From positions 4,444,001-4,508,000 of the forward strand of contig NZ_CP114029.1 in NCBI RefSeq assembly GCF_026898155.1: a DNA stretch of 64,000 bases, read 5' to 3'. The DNA is from Jiella pelagia. GTDB taxonomy: Bacteria; Pseudomonadota; Alphaproteobacteria; Rhizobiales; Rhizobiaceae. Position 1 is the first letter of the stretch, and every line of letters begins with the position of its first letter. Of this stretch, positions 8,332-20,244 are shown in pieces. The translations under genes and the position numbers were made by a program. Below the pieces are notes generated by a model. That model was not told where the DNA came from, searched no databases, and saw nothing but the letters and a program-made list of their open reading frames with translations.

Positions 8332-8575
8332 TTACACCGGCCCCTGGCGCAAGACGCCTGGCCGGCTCCTCGGTGTCGGCTTCGTACGGCTCTACCAGCT
8401 GACGTTTTCGTCCATGGTTGGCGGCCATTGCCGGCATCTGCCGACCTGTTCCGAATATGCCTATGAGGCGATCGCGCGGCACGGCCTCGTGCGCGGGGGG
8501 CTGCTGTCGGCAAAGCGGGTGGCGAAGTGCGGCCCGTTCGGCGGCCATGGCATAGACAACGTGCCGGACGCCTGA
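8309..8575 (+). CDS. yidD: membrane protein insertion efficiency factor YidD
   Basis: Small amphipathic protein (88 residues) thought to assist YidC-dependent membrane insertion. The family core is complete: CRHLPTCSEYAYEAI near residue 41-55, the ARHG...GG region, and KCGPFGGHGID near the C terminus. The ATG at 8309 lies inside the end of the HEPN gene (23-base overlap). In most rhizobial genomes yidD directly follows the Fe-S scaffold gene and precedes thrS; here the MNT-HEPN pair is placed in between. Confidence 0.92.
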   Translation: MPAKISRNYTGPWRKTPGRLLGVGFVRLYQLTFSSMVGGHCRHLPTCSEYAYEAIARHGLVRGGLLSAKRVAKCGPFGGHGIDNVPDA

Positions 8576-8667
8576 CAGGAGCGCCATTTCCCCCGCAACG
8601 ATAGGCTGATTGACTTTGGCTGCGCTTCGTCGGACGTTGGTCTTCCGTTCGGATAGGGATCGCAAAA

Positions 8668-8844
8668 ATGGCCCACAAGTTCGAAGTCTACAAGGACAAG
8701 GCGGGAGAATACCGCGTCCGTTTCAAGTACAACAGCGAGATCATATTTTCGACAGAGGGCTACGCCTCGAAGTCCGGAGCGCACCGGGCGATCGAATCGA
8801 TCAAGAAGTTCGTGCCGGAGGCTCCGACCGAGGAGCTGGAATAG
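8668..8844 (+). CDS. DUF1508 (YegP-like) small protein
   Basis: Protein of 58 residues. It reads MAHKFEVYKDKAGEYRVRF at the start, then GYASKSGAHRAIESIK, the single DUF1508 repeat with its conserved aromatic strand and SKxGA.xAIESIK helix. The function of the family is unknown; E. coli YegP carries two such repeats. The last 44 bases overlap the 3' end of the Nudix gene on the other strand. Confidence 0.85.
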   Translation: MAHKFEVYKDKAGEYRVRFKYNSEIIFSTEGYASKSGAHRAIESIKKFVPEAPTEELE

Positions 8845-9346
8845 GCGCCACTGCCTGACCCGCTGCGCGCGCCGCTCTTGCGGCGAGAAGCCTGGTGAGG
8901 GCGGACGGGAAGAGCGTCCCGGCGAGAGCCTCCTCGACGGGCATCCAGCGGATCGCCACCTCGAGTCCGCCATCGATGATGTCGAAGCGGCCTGCTTCGC
9001 TCGGTGGTGGCGCGTCCTGGGGCCGTTCGACGGCGAAGATGAAGACGATCTCGTGCCCCGGTCGCCCATCGTGTTCGAAGAGGTTCTCGCAGGTTTCCAG
9101 AAGCCGCGGCCTGACGATCCGCCAGCCGAGTTCTTCCGCGAACTCCCGGGCGACTGCTGCTTCAGCGCTCTCCATGAATTCGATGCCGCCGCCGGGCGGC
9201 CTGTGGCCAACCAGCTTGCCATTCCCGGCGCGCACTTCCATCAGCAAGACGTGACCCTCGTCCACGCATAGCCCGATGGCTATCGGCCGGACGCGGCGCG
9301 GCGGGATCCATTCATGGGCGGGTCGGCTGGGTGGCGAGGCCATCAT
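8801..9346 (-). CDS. Nudix hydrolase
   Basis: A 181-residue pyrophosphohydrolase-type protein. The Nudix box is complete: GGGIEFMESAEAAV followed by AREFAEELGW fits Gx5Ex7REUxEExGU (about residues 52-75). The substrate is not predictable. Two adjacent ATG codons (9346 and 9343) follow AGGAAG; either may be used. The C-terminal 30 residues are Ala/Pro-rich and overlap the DUF1508 gene convergently by 44 bases, so the last part may be less conserved. Confidence 0.87.
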   Translation of the reverse strand: MMASPPSRPAHEWIPPRRVRPIAIGLCVDEGHVLLMEVRAGNGKLVGHRPPGGGIEFMESAEAAVAREFAEELGWRIVRPRLLETCENLFEHDGRPGHEIVFIFAVERPQDAPPPSEAGRFDIIDGGLEVAIRWMPVEEALAGTLFPSALTRLLAARAARAAGQAVAPIPAPRSEPPARTS

Positions 9347-9536
9347 TAGCTTCCTACTTGAGGGGATTGTTCGCGCCGACTATAGGACGGTCGCTGCCAC
9401 GCCCGGAAGAACGCCTTGCCGTTCCCATTCATCGTGGTTTGATGCCCATGCAGGCAGCGGCGGCCAGCTGTTTGCCGCGCCGATTTCACACCCCCACCCG
9501 CGCTCGTAGGCGGGACTGGACGCAAAGGAGACAACG

Positions 9537-11552
9537 ATGGCCGAGGCCATATCCCTCAAATTTCCCGACGGATCCGAACGCTCCTTCGACGCTGCGATCA
9601 GCGGTGCGGAGATCGCCGCCGGCATTTCCAAGTCGCTCGCCAAGAAGGCCATCGCTTACGCCCTCGACGGCGTGGTGCGCGATCTCGCCGATCCCGTCGG
9701 GCATTCGGGCGCCCTCGAAATCCTCACCCGCGACGATCCGCGTGCGCTGGAACTCATCCGCCACGATGCCGCCCACGTCATGGCGGAAGCCGTGCAGGAG
9801 CTGTGGCCCGGCACCCAGGTGACCATCGGCCCGGTGATCGAGAACGGCTTCTATTACGACTTTGCCAAGAACGAGCCCTTCACGCCCGAGGACCTGCCGG
9901 TCATCGAGAAGAAGATGGCCGAGATCATCCGCCGCAACGCGCCGTTCTCGAAGGACGTCTGGTCGCGCGAAAAGGCAAAGCAGGTGTTCCGCGACAAGGG
10001 CGAGAACTACAAGGTCGAGCTGGTCGACGCGATCCCCGAGGGGCAGGATCTCAAGATCTACAGCCAAGGCGAGTGGTTCGATCTCTGCCGCGGGCCGCAC
10101 ATGGTCTCGACCGGCCATATCGGCGAGAATTTCAAGTTGATGAAGGTCGCCGGCGCCTATTGGCGCGGCGACTCGAAAAACGCGATGCTCAGCCGCATCT
10201 ACGGCACCGCCTGGGCCACCAAGGAGCAGCTGGCGAACTACCTCCACATGCTGGAGGAGGCGGAAAAGCGCGACCATCGCCGGCTTGGCCGCGAGATGGA
10301 TCTCTTCCATTTTCAGGAAGAAGGGCCGGGCGTCGTCTTCTGGCACGGCAAGGGCTGGAAGATGTTCCAGACCCTCGTTTCCTACATGCGCCGCCGGCTC
10401 GATGGCGTCTATGACGAGGTCAACGCGCCGCAGATCCTCGACAAGTCGCTGTGGGAGACCTCCGGCCACTGGGGCTGGTACCAGGAGAACATGTTCGCGG
10501 TGAAGTCGGCCCACGCCTTCACCCATCCGGACGACGAGGAGGCCGATCACCGGGTCTTCGCGATCAAGCCGATGAACTGCCCGGGCCATGTCCAGATCTT
10601 CAAGCACGGGCTGAAGTCCTACCGAGAGCTGCCGATCAGGCTTGCGGAGTTCGGCAACGTCCATCGCTACGAGCCGTCCGGCGCGCTGCATGGCCTGTTG
10701 CGCGTGCGCGGCTTTACCCAGGACGATGCCCACGTCTTCTGCACCGAGGAGCAGATGGCGGCCGAGTGCCTGAGGATCAACGACCTGATCCTGTCGGTCT
10801 ACGAGGATTTCGGCTTCGATGAGGTCGTCGTGAAGCTCTCGACCCGGCCGGAGAAGCGCGTCGGCTCCGACGAGAGCTGGGACCGCGCCGAGACGATCAT
10901 GACGAAGGTGCTGGAAGAGATCGCCGCCAAGTCCGGCGGCAAGATCAAGACCGGCATCCTGCCGGGCGAGGGCGCTTTCTACGGGCCGAAGTTCGAATAC
11001 ACCCTGCGCGATGCCATCGGCCGGGAATGGCAGTGCGGCACCACCCAGGTCGACTTCAACCTGCCGGAACGCTTCGGCGCCTTCTATATCGACCAGAATT
11101 CGGAGAAGAAGCAGCCGGTGATGATCCACCGGGCGATCTGCGGCTCAATGGAGCGCTTCCTCGGCATCCTGATCGAGAACTTCGCCGGCCACATGCCGCT
11201 GTGGTTCGCGCCCGAGCAGGTGGTGGTCGCAACCATCACCTCGGAGGCCGACGACTACGCTCTGGAGGTGGTCGCGGCGCTGAAGGAGGCTGGCCTCAGG
11301 GCGAGCGTCGATCTGCGCAACGAGAAGATCAACTACAAGGTCCGCGAGCACTCGCTCGCCAAGGTGCCGGTGATGCTGGTCTGCGGCAGGCGTGAAGCCG
11401 AGGAGCGGACGGTCAACATCCGCCGGCTCGGCTCGAAGGACCAGACGTCGCTCTCCCTCGACGGGGCGCTCACCGCGCTGTCCGACGAGGCGGTGCCGCC
11501 GGACCTGAAGCGCAAGGCGGCCGCCTCAACGGGAAAGAGCGTGGCGGCGTAA
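9537..11552 (+). CDS. thrS: threonyl-tRNA synthetase
   Basis: Charges tRNA-Thr. At 671 residues it is of normal length. In order: N-terminal TGS domain (1-60); editing domain with [10 protein letters not shown] (HxxxH) near residue 75 and the DLCRGPH segment; class II catalytic core with MNCPGH (zinc Cys), motif 2 [19 protein letters not shown] and motif 3 near [12 protein letters not shown]; and a C-terminal anticodon-binding domain ending in SLDGAL. AAAGGAGAC lies directly before the ATG at 9537. The 190-base leader carries no recognised tRNA-sensing element. Confidence 0.97.
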   Translation: MAEAISLKFPDGSERSFDAAISGAEIAAGISKSLAKKAIAYALDGVVRDLADPVGHSGALEILTRDDPRALELIRHDAAHVMAEAVQELWPGTQVTIGPVIENGFYYDFAKNEPFTPEDLPVIEKKMAEIIRRNAPFSKDVWSREKAKQVFRDKGENYKVELVDAIPEGQDLKIYSQGEWFDLCRGPHMVSTGHIGENFKLMKVAGAYWRGDSKNAMLSRIYGTAWATKEQLANYLHMLEEAEKRDHRRLGREMDLFHFQEEGPGVVFWHGKGWKMFQTLVSYMRRRLDGVYDEVNAPQILDKSLWETSGHWGWYQENMFAVKSAHAFTHPDDEEADHRVFAIKPMNCPGHVQIFKHGLKSYRELPIRLAEFGNVHRYEPSGALHGLLRVRGFTQDDAHVFCTEEQMAAECLRINDLILSVYEDFGFDEVVVKLSTRPEKRVGSDESWDRAETIMTKVLEEIAAKSGGKIKTGILPGEGAFYGPKFEYTLRDAIGREWQCGTTQVDFNLPERFGAFYIDQNSEKKQPVMIHRAICGSMERFLGILIENFAGHMPLWFAPEQVVVATITSEADDYALEVVAALKEAGLRASVDLRNEKINYKVREHSLAKVPVMLVCGRREAEERTVNIRRLGSKDQTSLSLDGALTALSDEAVPPDLKRKAAASTGKSVAA

Positions 11553-11559
11553 TCGGGCT

Positions 11560-11583
11560 CGGGGCCGCCCGTCAGCGGCCCCG
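11560..11583. terminator. hairpin between convergent thrS and exported-protein genes
   Basis: Perfect 9-bp inverted repeat CGGGGCCGC / GCGGCCCCG with a 6-base loop, just after the thrS stop and overlapping the stop of the opposing gene. There is no T run on either side, so it is a weak candidate for termination or 3' end protection. Confidence 0.4.
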
Positions 11584-12093
11584 GAATGCCAGGTTGGACA
11601 CGAGGACGCTCTTGCCGTCGATCTTCTCGACGACCTGCATGGTGAAGGCGCCCCGGCCGTTGTTCTTGATGAGCATGCGGGCGAAGTTGTCGTCATAGAT
11701 CTTCTTCGACCAGGTGACGCGCAGATCGAGCGTGTCGCCCTTCAGCCGGCCCGCAAGCGTCGCAGGGCCGCTGGTCGAGCCGCGATAGGTGCCCGAATAG
11801 CGCTGGGAACCAGGATCGAAGGTAATGTTCGCCGCGATCTCGCGGCTCATCAGAAGCATTGCGCGGCACGTCCCGCCGAGCGAGAAAGACTGCGCGTTGC
11901 GCCGATCCCCCGACATGTTGCAGGATACGTCGACCGGCGTCGGCAGCTGGGAGACGGTGACGCTGCCGCCGCCGCGCCACGTGCCGTCGAATCGGGAGAG
12001 ATAGTCCGTCGCGGCCTTGGTTTGCGGCACGAATGCGAGCGCGAGCGTCGCACCCACTGCGCCGCAGCGCAGCAGATTGTTCACGAAGGGCAA
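11572..12093 (-). CDS. exported protein of unknown function
   Basis: 173 residues with a cleavable signal peptide (LLRCGAVGATLALAFVPQTKAA). The mature part is a lipocalin-like or beta-rich chain: DGTWRGGGSVTV, then a strand pattern with SLGGTCRAMLL, RYSGTYRGSTSG and LDLRVTWSKKI. It contains a Cys pair (SCNMSGD and GGTCRAM). I do not recognise the family with confidence; similar small secreted proteins are common in Rhizobiales. The start is TTG 12093, favoured because AGGAG lies 7 bases before it; GTG 12084 is the alternative. Confidence 0.75.
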   Translation of the reverse strand: MPFVNNLLRCGAVGATLALAFVPQTKAATDYLSRFDGTWRGGGSVTVSQLPTPVDVSCNMSGDRRNAQSFSLGGTCRAMLLMSREIAANITFDPGSQRYSGTYRGSTSGPATLAGRLKGDTLDLRVTWSKKIYDDNFARMLIKNNGRGAFTMQVVEKIDGKSVLVSNLAFRGR

Positions 12094-12260
12094 GGGTGGT
12101 CTCCTCGTCTGACTTCAATGAGGTGGTGGAACATCTTTCCACTCGCCGAAGAGATTGCACCCCCGAAATGGCCAAACCTTGGCTCACGTCGCTGCCAACC
12201 TGCGGAACGGGCGCCACATCACCACGTTAGGGTCACAATCCTTTCAACGGAGTCCTGCCA

Positions 12261-12419
12261 ATGGATATCGTCCGCATCATCATCGCCATCCTCCTGCCGC
12301 CGCTCGGTGTCTTTCTGCAGGTCGGACTCGGCAAGCACTTCTGGATCAACATCATCCTCACACTGTTCGGATACATCCCGGGCATCGTTCACGCGGTCTG
12401 GGTGATCGCAAAATACTGA
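12261..12419 (+). CDS. YqaE/Pmp3-family small membrane protein
   Basis: 52 residues. The sequence MDIVRIIIAILLPPLGVF begins a typical Pmp3 protein: two hydrophobic helices with LLPPLGV in the first and FGYIPGIVHAVWVI in the second. Members are small inner-membrane proteolipids linked to stress and membrane potential. A terminator follows 70 bases downstream (12489-12518), so the gene is probably transcribed alone. Confidence 0.88.
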   Translation: MDIVRIIIAILLPPLGVFLQVGLGKHFWINIILTLFGYIPGIVHAVWVIAKY

Positions 12420-12488
12420 GGCTTGCTCGCCTTTTGAAACGGCGGCGGCGTTGACATCGATCCGACATCCGCTTAACACCCGCCTCAG

Positions 12489-12518
12489 CCGGCTGGAGCA
12501 CTGCTCCGGCCGGTTTTT
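12489..12518 (+). terminator. rho-independent terminator after the Pmp3 gene
   Basis: 11-bp stem CCGGCTGGAGC / GCTCCGGCCGG (one G-T pair), 3-base loop, then five T. Confidence 0.8.
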
Positions 12519-12649
12519 AACGTGTCCCGTGAGCGGCGTCGGTTTGTGCCCATGCTGCTCTGTCGTCCCTTGATGGGGAGAGGAGGGCGCGTTTCCTTGC
12601 CGGTCTGTGGCGATCCATGGGCCTTCATGTGTTGCAAAAAGGAAATGCG

Positions 12650-13267
12650 ATGACCAAGCGCACATCCGCGAAATACAAGATCGATCGCCGTATGGGCGAA
12701 AACATCTGGGGGCGTCCCAAGTCCCCGGTGAATCGCCGCCAGTACGGCCCTGGCCAGCATGGCCAGCGCCGCAAGGGCAAGGTCAGCGACTTCGGCGTGC
12801 AGCTGCGCGCCAAGCAGAAGCTGAAGGGCTATTACGGCGATATCCGCGAGAAGCAGTTCCACAAGATCTACGACGAGGCCGCCCGCCGCAAGGGCGACAC
12901 CTCCGAGAACCTGATCGGCCTGCTCGAAAGCCGCCTCGACGCCATCGTCTACCGTGCGAAGTTCGTCCCGACGGTGTTCGCCGCGCGCCAGTTCGTCAAT
13001 CACGGCCACGTCAACGTCAACGGTGTCCGGACCAACATCCAGTCTTACGTCTGCAAGCCGGGCGATGTGATCGAGGTCCGCGAGAAGTCCAAGCAGAACG
13101 TCGCAGTCATCGAGGCGACCCAGCTCGCCGAGCGCGACGTGCCGGACTACATCGAGGTCGATCACCACAAGATGGTCGCGACCTACATCCGCGTGCCGGG
13201 CCTCCACGACGTGCCTTACGCCGTCCAGATGGAACCGAACCTGGTGGTCGAGTTCTACTCGCGCTGA
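12650..13267 (+). CDS. rpsD: 30S ribosomal protein S4
   Basis: Primary 16S rRNA binding protein of the small subunit; 205 residues. It begins [21 protein letters not shown]; the S4 core and S4 RNA-binding fold ([34 protein letters not shown], quoted by its ends [11 protein letters not shown] and NHGHVNVNG) are intact, and it ends VVEFYSR. The ATG at 12650 has AAAAAGGAA upstream; the open frame continues upstream without similarity. It stands alone, bracketed by terminators at 12489-12518 and 13295-13321, as in other Rhizobiales where rpsD is outside the main ribosomal cluster. Confidence 0.97.
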   Translation: MTKRTSAKYKIDRRMGENIWGRPKSPVNRRQYGPGQHGQRRKGKVSDFGVQLRAKQKLKGYYGDIREKQFHKIYDEAARRKGDTSENLIGLLESRLDAIVYRAKFVPTVFAARQFVNHGHVNVNGVRTNIQSYVCKPGDVIEVREKSKQNVAVIEATQLAERDVPDYIEVDHHKMVATYIRVPGLHDVPYAVQMEPNLVVEFYSR

Positions 13268-13294
13268 CTGGAGCTTTCTCCGCAAGCCATATCG

Positions 13295-13321
13295 AAGGCC
13301 GCCTCCGGGCGGCCTTTTTTT
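13295..13321 (+). terminator. rho-independent terminator of rpsD
   Basis: 9-bp stem AAGGCCGCC / GGCGGCCTT, TCCG tetraloop, run of seven T; 28 bases after the rpsD stop. Confidence 0.88.
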
Positions 13322-13506
13322 GTAGCCAACGGCATTGCAGATTCGTCGGCCGCGGCGTTCTATCGGCGTGACGGGCGCCGTCACGGCGGTTGCCGCAAGC
13401 GGGCGGTGCGAGCACGCCCGCAAACCGACAGTGGCACAGTGCCGCTCTGACCTTCCGTTTTCCACTCCGACCCACTACACCAGCCTCGCAACCGGTGAGG
13501 TAATCC

Positions 13507-14409
13507 ATGCTCGAGACGGAAGAAGCGGCGGGGCTCGAAGGGGCCGAGGCGATCGACGCGGCGGACGACGGCAATGCCGGCGAGGGCGGTCATCCGCTGT
13601 TTCGCGACGTGCCCTCGACGGTCGGCTTCAAGAAGCTGCGCAAGCGGCTCTTGAGAGAAATGCGCGAGACGCTCGAGCGCTTCGCCATGGTTCGGCCGGG
13701 GGCTCGCTGGCTCGTGGCGATCTCCGGCGGCAAGGACTCCTACGCGCTGCTCGCGCTGCTGCACGATCTGAAATGGCGCGGCCTGTTGCCGGTCGATCTC
13801 CTCGCCTGCAACCTCGATCAGGGCCAGCCGAACTTTCCCAAGCACGTCCTGCCGGAGTGGCTCTCGGCTTATAGAATTCCGCACCGGATCGAATATCGGG
13901 ACACCTATTCGATCGTTACCGACACGCTGCCGCAGGGCGCGACATACTGCTCGCTCTGTTCGCGTCTGCGGCGCGGCAATCTCTACCGCATCGCCCGCGA
14001 GGAGGGCTGCGAGGCCCTCGTCCTCGGCCATCACCGGGACGACTGCCTCGAAACCTTCTTCATGAACCTTCTCCATGGCGGCCGGCTTTCGGCCATGCCG
14101 GCAAAGCTCCTCAACGACGAGGGCGACCTCTTCGTCCTCAGGCCGCTGATCCAGTCGGCCGAGAGCGATCTGGAACGGTTTGCCACGGCCATGCGCTTCC
14201 CGATCATCCCCTGCGACCTCTGCGGCAGCCAGGACGGGCTGCAACGCAACCTCACCAAGGCGATGCTCGACGACATCGAGACCCGTTATCCCGGTCGCAA
14301 GAGTGTCATGATGCGCGCCCTGTCGAATGTCCGACCGGGCCATCTCGTCGACCCGACACTCTTTGATTTTTCCGGCCTGTCGCTCAAATCCGAAGGACCC
14401 GACGCTTGA
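13507..14409 (+). CDS. ttcA: tRNA 2-thiocytidine(32) synthetase TtcA
   Basis: Thiolates C32 of certain tRNAs using ATP and a [4Fe-4S] cluster. The 300-residue protein has a non-conserved acidic N terminus (about 30 residues), the ATP PP-loop SGGKDS (about 74-79), the Cys pair [12 protein letters not shown] and the third Cys region [10 protein letters not shown], and the [16 protein letters not shown] helix typical of TtcA. Its stop overlaps the TTG start of the next gene (TTGA), so the two are translationally coupled. Confidence 0.93.
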   Translation: MLETEEAAGLEGAEAIDAADDGNAGEGGHPLFRDVPSTVGFKKLRKRLLREMRETLERFAMVRPGARWLVAISGGKDSYALLALLHDLKWRGLLPVDLLACNLDQGQPNFPKHVLPEWLSAYRIPHRIEYRDTYSIVTDTLPQGATYCSLCSRLRRGNLYRIAREEGCEALVLGHHRDDCLETFFMNLLHGGRLSAMPAKLLNDEGDLFVLRPLIQSAESDLERFATAMRFPIIPCDLCGSQDGLQRNLTKAMLDDIETRYPGRKSVMMRALSNVRPGHLVDPTLFDFSGLSLKSEGPDA

Positions 14410-15233
14410 ACCTCAATATCGACGTTGCTCGCCTGGCAGACCTCCTGCGCGAGGCCGCCCGAGCCGAGATCATGCCGCGCTTCCGCAATCTGTCCGAGGG
14501 CGACATCCGCGAGAAGACGTCGGCGACCGATCTCGTCACCGAGGCCGACGAGGCGGCGGAGCGCTTCATCGCGCGGGAATGCCGGAGCTTGATGCCGGAT
14601 GCGCTGTTCGTCGGCGAAGAATCGGTCGCTGCGGACCCGTCGCTGCTGGACCGGCTCGACGAGGCCGATCTCGCCATCGTCGTCGATCCGGTGGACGGCA
14701 CCGCGAATTTTGCCGCCGGCGTGCCGCTGTTTGCCGTGATGATGGCGGTCGTCAGCCGCGGCGAGACGGTGGCCGGCCTGATCTACGATCCGCTCGGCGA
14801 CGACTGCATGCTGGCCGAAAAAGGCGCCGGGGCGCGGCGCAGGCTCTCTTCAGGCGAGGAATTCAAGCTCGCGACGGCGAAGCATCTGCCGCTGTCGGAA
14901 GCGGTCGCCTGCGTCAGCTACACCTATTTTCCGGATGAATTGAAGAAGGTGGTTCTGCCGAAGCTCGATCGGGTGAAGATCAGCGCCAACTTCCGATGCG
15001 CCGGCCACGAATACCGTCTGCTGGCCTCCGGCGGCGCCCAGTTCTCGGTCTACTCCAAGCTGATGCCCTGGGATCATCTCCCCGGCGCGCTGATCACCAC
15101 CGAGGCGGGCGGCCATGTCGCCAAGATCGACGGCTCGCCCTACACGCTGCGCGACCGTGAAGGAACGCTGATCGCCGCCGGCAGCAAGGAAAGTTGGCAG
15201 GCGGCACTGGACGGGCTCTTCACCGACGCCTGA
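14406..15233 (+). CDS. inositol monophosphatase family protein
   Basis: Mg-dependent phosphatase fold, 275 residues. Motifs in order: GEES (about 75), the metal-binding DPVDGTANF (about 98), and the second half [15 protein letters not shown] (about 220). Members hydrolyse inositol phosphate, histidinol phosphate or related sugars; the substrate is not decidable here. The start is an unusual TTG at 14406 that overlaps the ttcA stop by four bases; the next in-frame ATG is well inside the fold, so TTG is favoured. A terminator follows at 15240-15266. Confidence 0.88.
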   Translation: MNLNIDVARLADLLREAARAEIMPRFRNLSEGDIREKTSATDLVTEADEAAERFIARECRSLMPDALFVGEESVAADPSLLDRLDEADLAIVVDPVDGTANFAAGVPLFAVMMAVVSRGETVAGLIYDPLGDDCMLAEKGAGARRRLSSGEEFKLATAKHLPLSEAVACVSYTYFPDELKKVVLPKLDRVKISANFRCAGHEYRLLASGGAQFSVYSKLMPWDHLPGALITTEAGGHVAKIDGSPYTLRDREGTLIAAGSKESWQAALDGLFTDA

Positions 15234-15239
15234 AAGCAG

Positions 15240-15266
15240 AAGGCCGGCAATGCGCCGGCCTTTTTT
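15240..15266 (+). terminator. rho-independent terminator of ttcA-IMPase operon
   Basis: 9-bp stem AAGGCCGGC / GCCGGCCTT with a 5-base loop and a T run, 6 bases after the stop codon. Confidence 0.88.
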
Positions 15267-15338
15267 GGTCTTTCCGCGTCGTCCCATCGCTTGATGCCGG
15301 GAGACCTCGTGAATGGCTCCCGATTCCGTCAGCGCCGA

Positions 15339-16620
15339 TCACTCCGCCGCGCTTGCCTTGGTCGACTTCGTGCTCGGCCCGGTGACGTCATCGTATTTGG
15401 CGTCGAACAGCCGGCCCTCGGCGAGATAGACGCACAGGGTCGAGAGCGCCGACAGGACGATGAAACCCGCGATCAGCGGGATCAGCGTGCCGTCGTAGAG
15501 ATAGCCGAGAACGGCCCCGAGGAGGCCGCCGCCGAAAGTCTGCATGAAGCCCAGAACCGAGGACGCCGTGCCGGCGACATGGCCGAGCGGGTCCATGGCG
15601 AGGGCGTTGAAGTTGGTTCCGATGAAACCGAAGATGCAGAAGTTGAAGGTCATCACCGGAATGAAGAACCACAGCGGTGCAATGCCGCCGGAGAGCCAGG
15701 CGACGACAAGATGAAGCGTGGCGGTCGCCATGAAGACGATCAGCGCACCATGGGAGAGACGGCGCATGCCGAACCGCTCGACCAGCCGCGAATTGGCGAA
15801 TGAGGCGATCGCCATGAAGATCGCCGTCGCCGAGAAGACGAGGGTGAAATAGGGGCCGAGGCCATAGGCACCGGTATAGATCTGTTCGGCTTGGTTGATG
15901 AAGCCGAACAGGACACCGAAGATCATCGCCGTCGCGACGGTGTAGCCGAAGGCGACGCGGTTGGTCAAAACGATCTTGAACGCTTCAGCGACACGCTTGC
16001 CGGTCAGTTCGCGGCGGTTTTCCGGCGCAAGGGTCTCCGGCAGCCGTAGCGCCGACCAGATGCCGATGCCGGCGCCGAACAAGGCGACGATCACGAAAAT
16101 CTCCCGCCACGAGCCGAACAGCATGATGCCCTGGCCGATGTTCGGAGCAATCACCGGGATCGCCATGAACACCATCATCACGAGCGACATGACGCTCGCC
16201 ATCCGCCGACCGCCGAAGCAGTCGCGAACCACGGAAATGGCGATCACACGCGTCGACGCGGCGCCGAGCCCCTGGATCACGCGCATCGTCAAAAGCATGG
16301 TGAAGCTGGAGGAGAAGGTCGCGATGCCTGCGGCAACGACATAGACGGCGATGCCGAACAGCAGCAGCGGACGCCGCCCGAAACGGTCGCTGAGCGGGCC
16401 GTAGGCGATCTGTCCAAGGCCGAAGCCCAGGAGATAGGCGGTGATGACGAACTGACGCTGATTGGCATCATCGACGTCGAGCGCCGCGCCGATATCCTGC
16501 AGAGCCGGAATGAAGATGTCGATGGCGGCCGCGTTCATCGCCATCAAGCATGCGACCATCAACACGAGGCTCCCAATAGGGCATCCCGTGCGTCTCGGTG
16601 TGTTGTGCAGGCGGAGCCAT
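15339..16620 (-). CDS. MFS transporter, Bcr/CflA drug-efflux subfamily (frameshifted at 16566-16572)
   Basis: Inner-membrane proton-driven exporter with twelve predicted helices. Family marks: IDIFIPALQDI after helix 1, GQIAYGPLSDRFGRRPLLL (motif A loop), and RVIQGLGAASTRVIAISVVRD. The conserved frame has no good start codon. One frame over, ATG 16620 with GAGG 5 bases upstream starts MAPPAQHTETHGMPYWE, and the two frames join exactly at GAGCCTC (coding strand, 16566-16572): read as GAGCTC it gives YWELVLMVACLMAMN, a normal family N terminus, and 426 residues. This was found by applying the GAGCTC rule and supports it. A perfect inverted repeat lies 36 bases upstream of the ATG. Confidence 0.88.
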
Positions 16621-16655
16621 GCGGACCTCAGCGTATCGAAGCAGCAAACGCCGTC

Positions 16656-16683
16656 GCCGCCGTCATCCGAAAATGACGGCGGC
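16656..16683 (-). promoter_or_regulatory. inverted repeat, candidate operator of the MFS gene
   Basis: Perfect 11-bp inverted repeat GCCGCCGTCAT / ATGACGGCGGC with a 6-base spacer, 36 bases upstream of the corrected MFS start. Its size and place fit the binding site of a dimeric repressor; no regulator gene is adjacent. It could also form an RNA hairpin in the leader. Confidence 0.4.
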
Positions 16684-17022
16684 ACGGCGCGAGTGATTGC
16701 AGGGCATTCCAAACAGAGATCCCGGAGCGATCTCGGACGGAATTGCGGTTGATTGATCTGGGAGACATAGCATGGTGGATGGCATTGGCTATCCACCAGC
16801 GACGCACGTAGCGGATACGCTGCGTTCACGGCGGGCGAATCTGCGGCCGAAACTTCTGGTTCGGTGGTGCCGGACCGATAAAGTCTCGGCACCACAGGGG
16901 TACGATCCGGCGAGGAGACCGCTGACAGCGGACGACCATATTCGCCGATGCCACGCTCAACCGCCGGATGACTTCAGCAGTGGCCGAACGCGTTGGCGAG
17001 GCAATTCGGCGTCGCCGAAGCC
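16684..17022. other. gap without a gene between MFS transporter and grxD
   Basis: No conserved frame on either strand. It contains a 9-bp inverted repeat GTGGTGCCG / CGGCACCAC (16864-16872 and 16887-16895) without a T run, possibly a weak 3' structure for grxD. Nothing else is recognised. Confidence 0.4.
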
Positions 17023-17370
17023 TCAGCCGTTGGCCGCTGCCGCTTCAGTGGTCGTGACACCATTCTCAGCAAAGAAGCCCTTCAGCTCCCCCGCCTGGAA
17101 CATCTCGCGAATGATGTCGCAGCCGCCGACGAACTCGCCCTTGACGTAGAGCTGCGGGATCGTCGGCCATTCGGAATAGCTCTTGATGCCCTGGCGCAGC
17201 TCGTCCGAGGTCAGGACGTTGACGCCCTTGTAGTCGACGCCGAGATAATCGAGAATCTGGACGATTTGGCCCGAGAATCCGCACTGCGGGAAGGACGGCG
17301 TGCCCTTCATGAAGACGACGACGTCGTTCGTCTTCACCTCGTTGTCGATCCACTCGTTGATACCGGTCAT
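17023..17370 (-). CDS. grxD: monothiol glutaredoxin, CGFS type
   Basis: Carries and hands on [2Fe-2S] clusters, usually together with BolA. 115 residues; active site QCGFS at about 29-33, the [17 protein letters not shown] glutathione-binding region at about 70-86. The C-terminal tail is short and Ala-rich. bolA lies upstream on the same strand, consistent with the known Grx4-BolA partnership. Confidence 0.95.
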   Translation of the reverse strand: MTGINEWIDNEVKTNDVVVFMKGTPSFPQCGFSGQIVQILDYLGVDYKGVNVLTSDELRQGIKSYSEWPTIPQLYVKGEFVGGCDIIREMFQAGELKGFFAENGVTTTEAAAANG

Positions 17371-17508
17371 TTCAAAACTCCTTGCGGGATTAGGGGCGCT
17401 GGCTCGTCCGGTCCCGCTTCCAATCTTGCCTCGAGGCGATCAAGCCGGCTCGAGCATTGCTTCTCTGCGCACAAGCGATTGATAAGCTGATTTCCGAGGA
17501 GCGCAAAA

Positions 17509-17688
17509 TCACCCTGTATTTCGGAGAAGGTCTCGCTGCACGGACACGAAGCCTTCGCACATCGTCCGCTCCAGCCGGCCGATCAGCTCCTGCTGACGAA
17601 GGAGTAAGCCACTAAACTCCGTCTGGCGAGGACCCAACCGTCGCAGATCTGCGAGCTTATGGCTGACCAGCGCATCCGTTTCGCTCAT
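17509..17688 (-). CDS. possible small protein between bolA and grxD
   Basis: A 59-codon frame starting MSETDALVSHKLADLRR, 5 bases after the bolA stop and 138 bases before grxD. The ribosome binding site is weak. The product would be a charged, mostly helical peptide with one Cys; I know of no family. The tight spacing behind bolA is the only support, and it may be chance. Confidence 0.3.
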   Translation of the reverse strand: MSETDALVSHKLADLRRLGPRQTEFSGLLLRQQELIGRLERTMCEGFVSVQRDLLRNTG

Positions 17689-17693
17689 TGCGC

Positions 17694-17927
17694 CTACTTA
17701 GGTGCGCTGGTCTGCAGCGCAAGAGCGTGCAGTTCGCCGCCCATGTTGCCTCGCAGAGCCTTGTAGACCATCTGGTGCTGCTGGACGCGCGACTTGCCGC
17801 GGAAGCTCTCGGAGACGATCTCTGCGGCGTAGTGGTCCCCGTCCCCGGCGAGATCGCGGATCGAGACGATGGCGTCCGGTATCTCCTCCTTGATCATCTT
17901 CTCGATGTCTTGGGCATTCATCGGCAT
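17694..17927 (-). CDS. BolA-family protein
   Basis: Small (77-residue) partner of monothiol glutaredoxin in Fe-S and iron regulation. It begins MPMNAQDIEKMIKEEIPDA and contains GDGDHYAAEIVSESFRGKSR, which carries the conserved cluster-ligand region and the FxGKxxxxxHQxVY helix-turn-helix-like core. The start at 17927 has GGAG 8 bases upstream. It lies between purL and grxD, the standard order in Rhizobiales. Confidence 0.93.
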   Translation of the reverse strand: MPMNAQDIEKMIKEEIPDAIVSIRDLAGDGDHYAAEIVSESFRGKSRVQQHQMVYKALRGNMGGELHALALQTSAPK

Positions 17928-18015
17928 GCTGCGTCTCCGGCGCGGGTGGTCGGTCGTTCTGCAATGATAAATGCCGCCGGCGCCGACGGCAATGCGTTCC
18001 CCGCCTGGCATCCGG

Positions 18016-20244
<2,229 letters not shown>

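Noticed and set aside
9486-11129. 547-codon open frame opposite thrS
   Set aside because: Shadow of the GC-rich synthetase gene: no family motif, and thrS is complete on the other strand. The same applies to the long frames opposite ftsZ (29125-30735), ftsA/ftsQ (27308-28894), lpxC (30558-31973), bamD (32027-33403) and metY (61004-62434).
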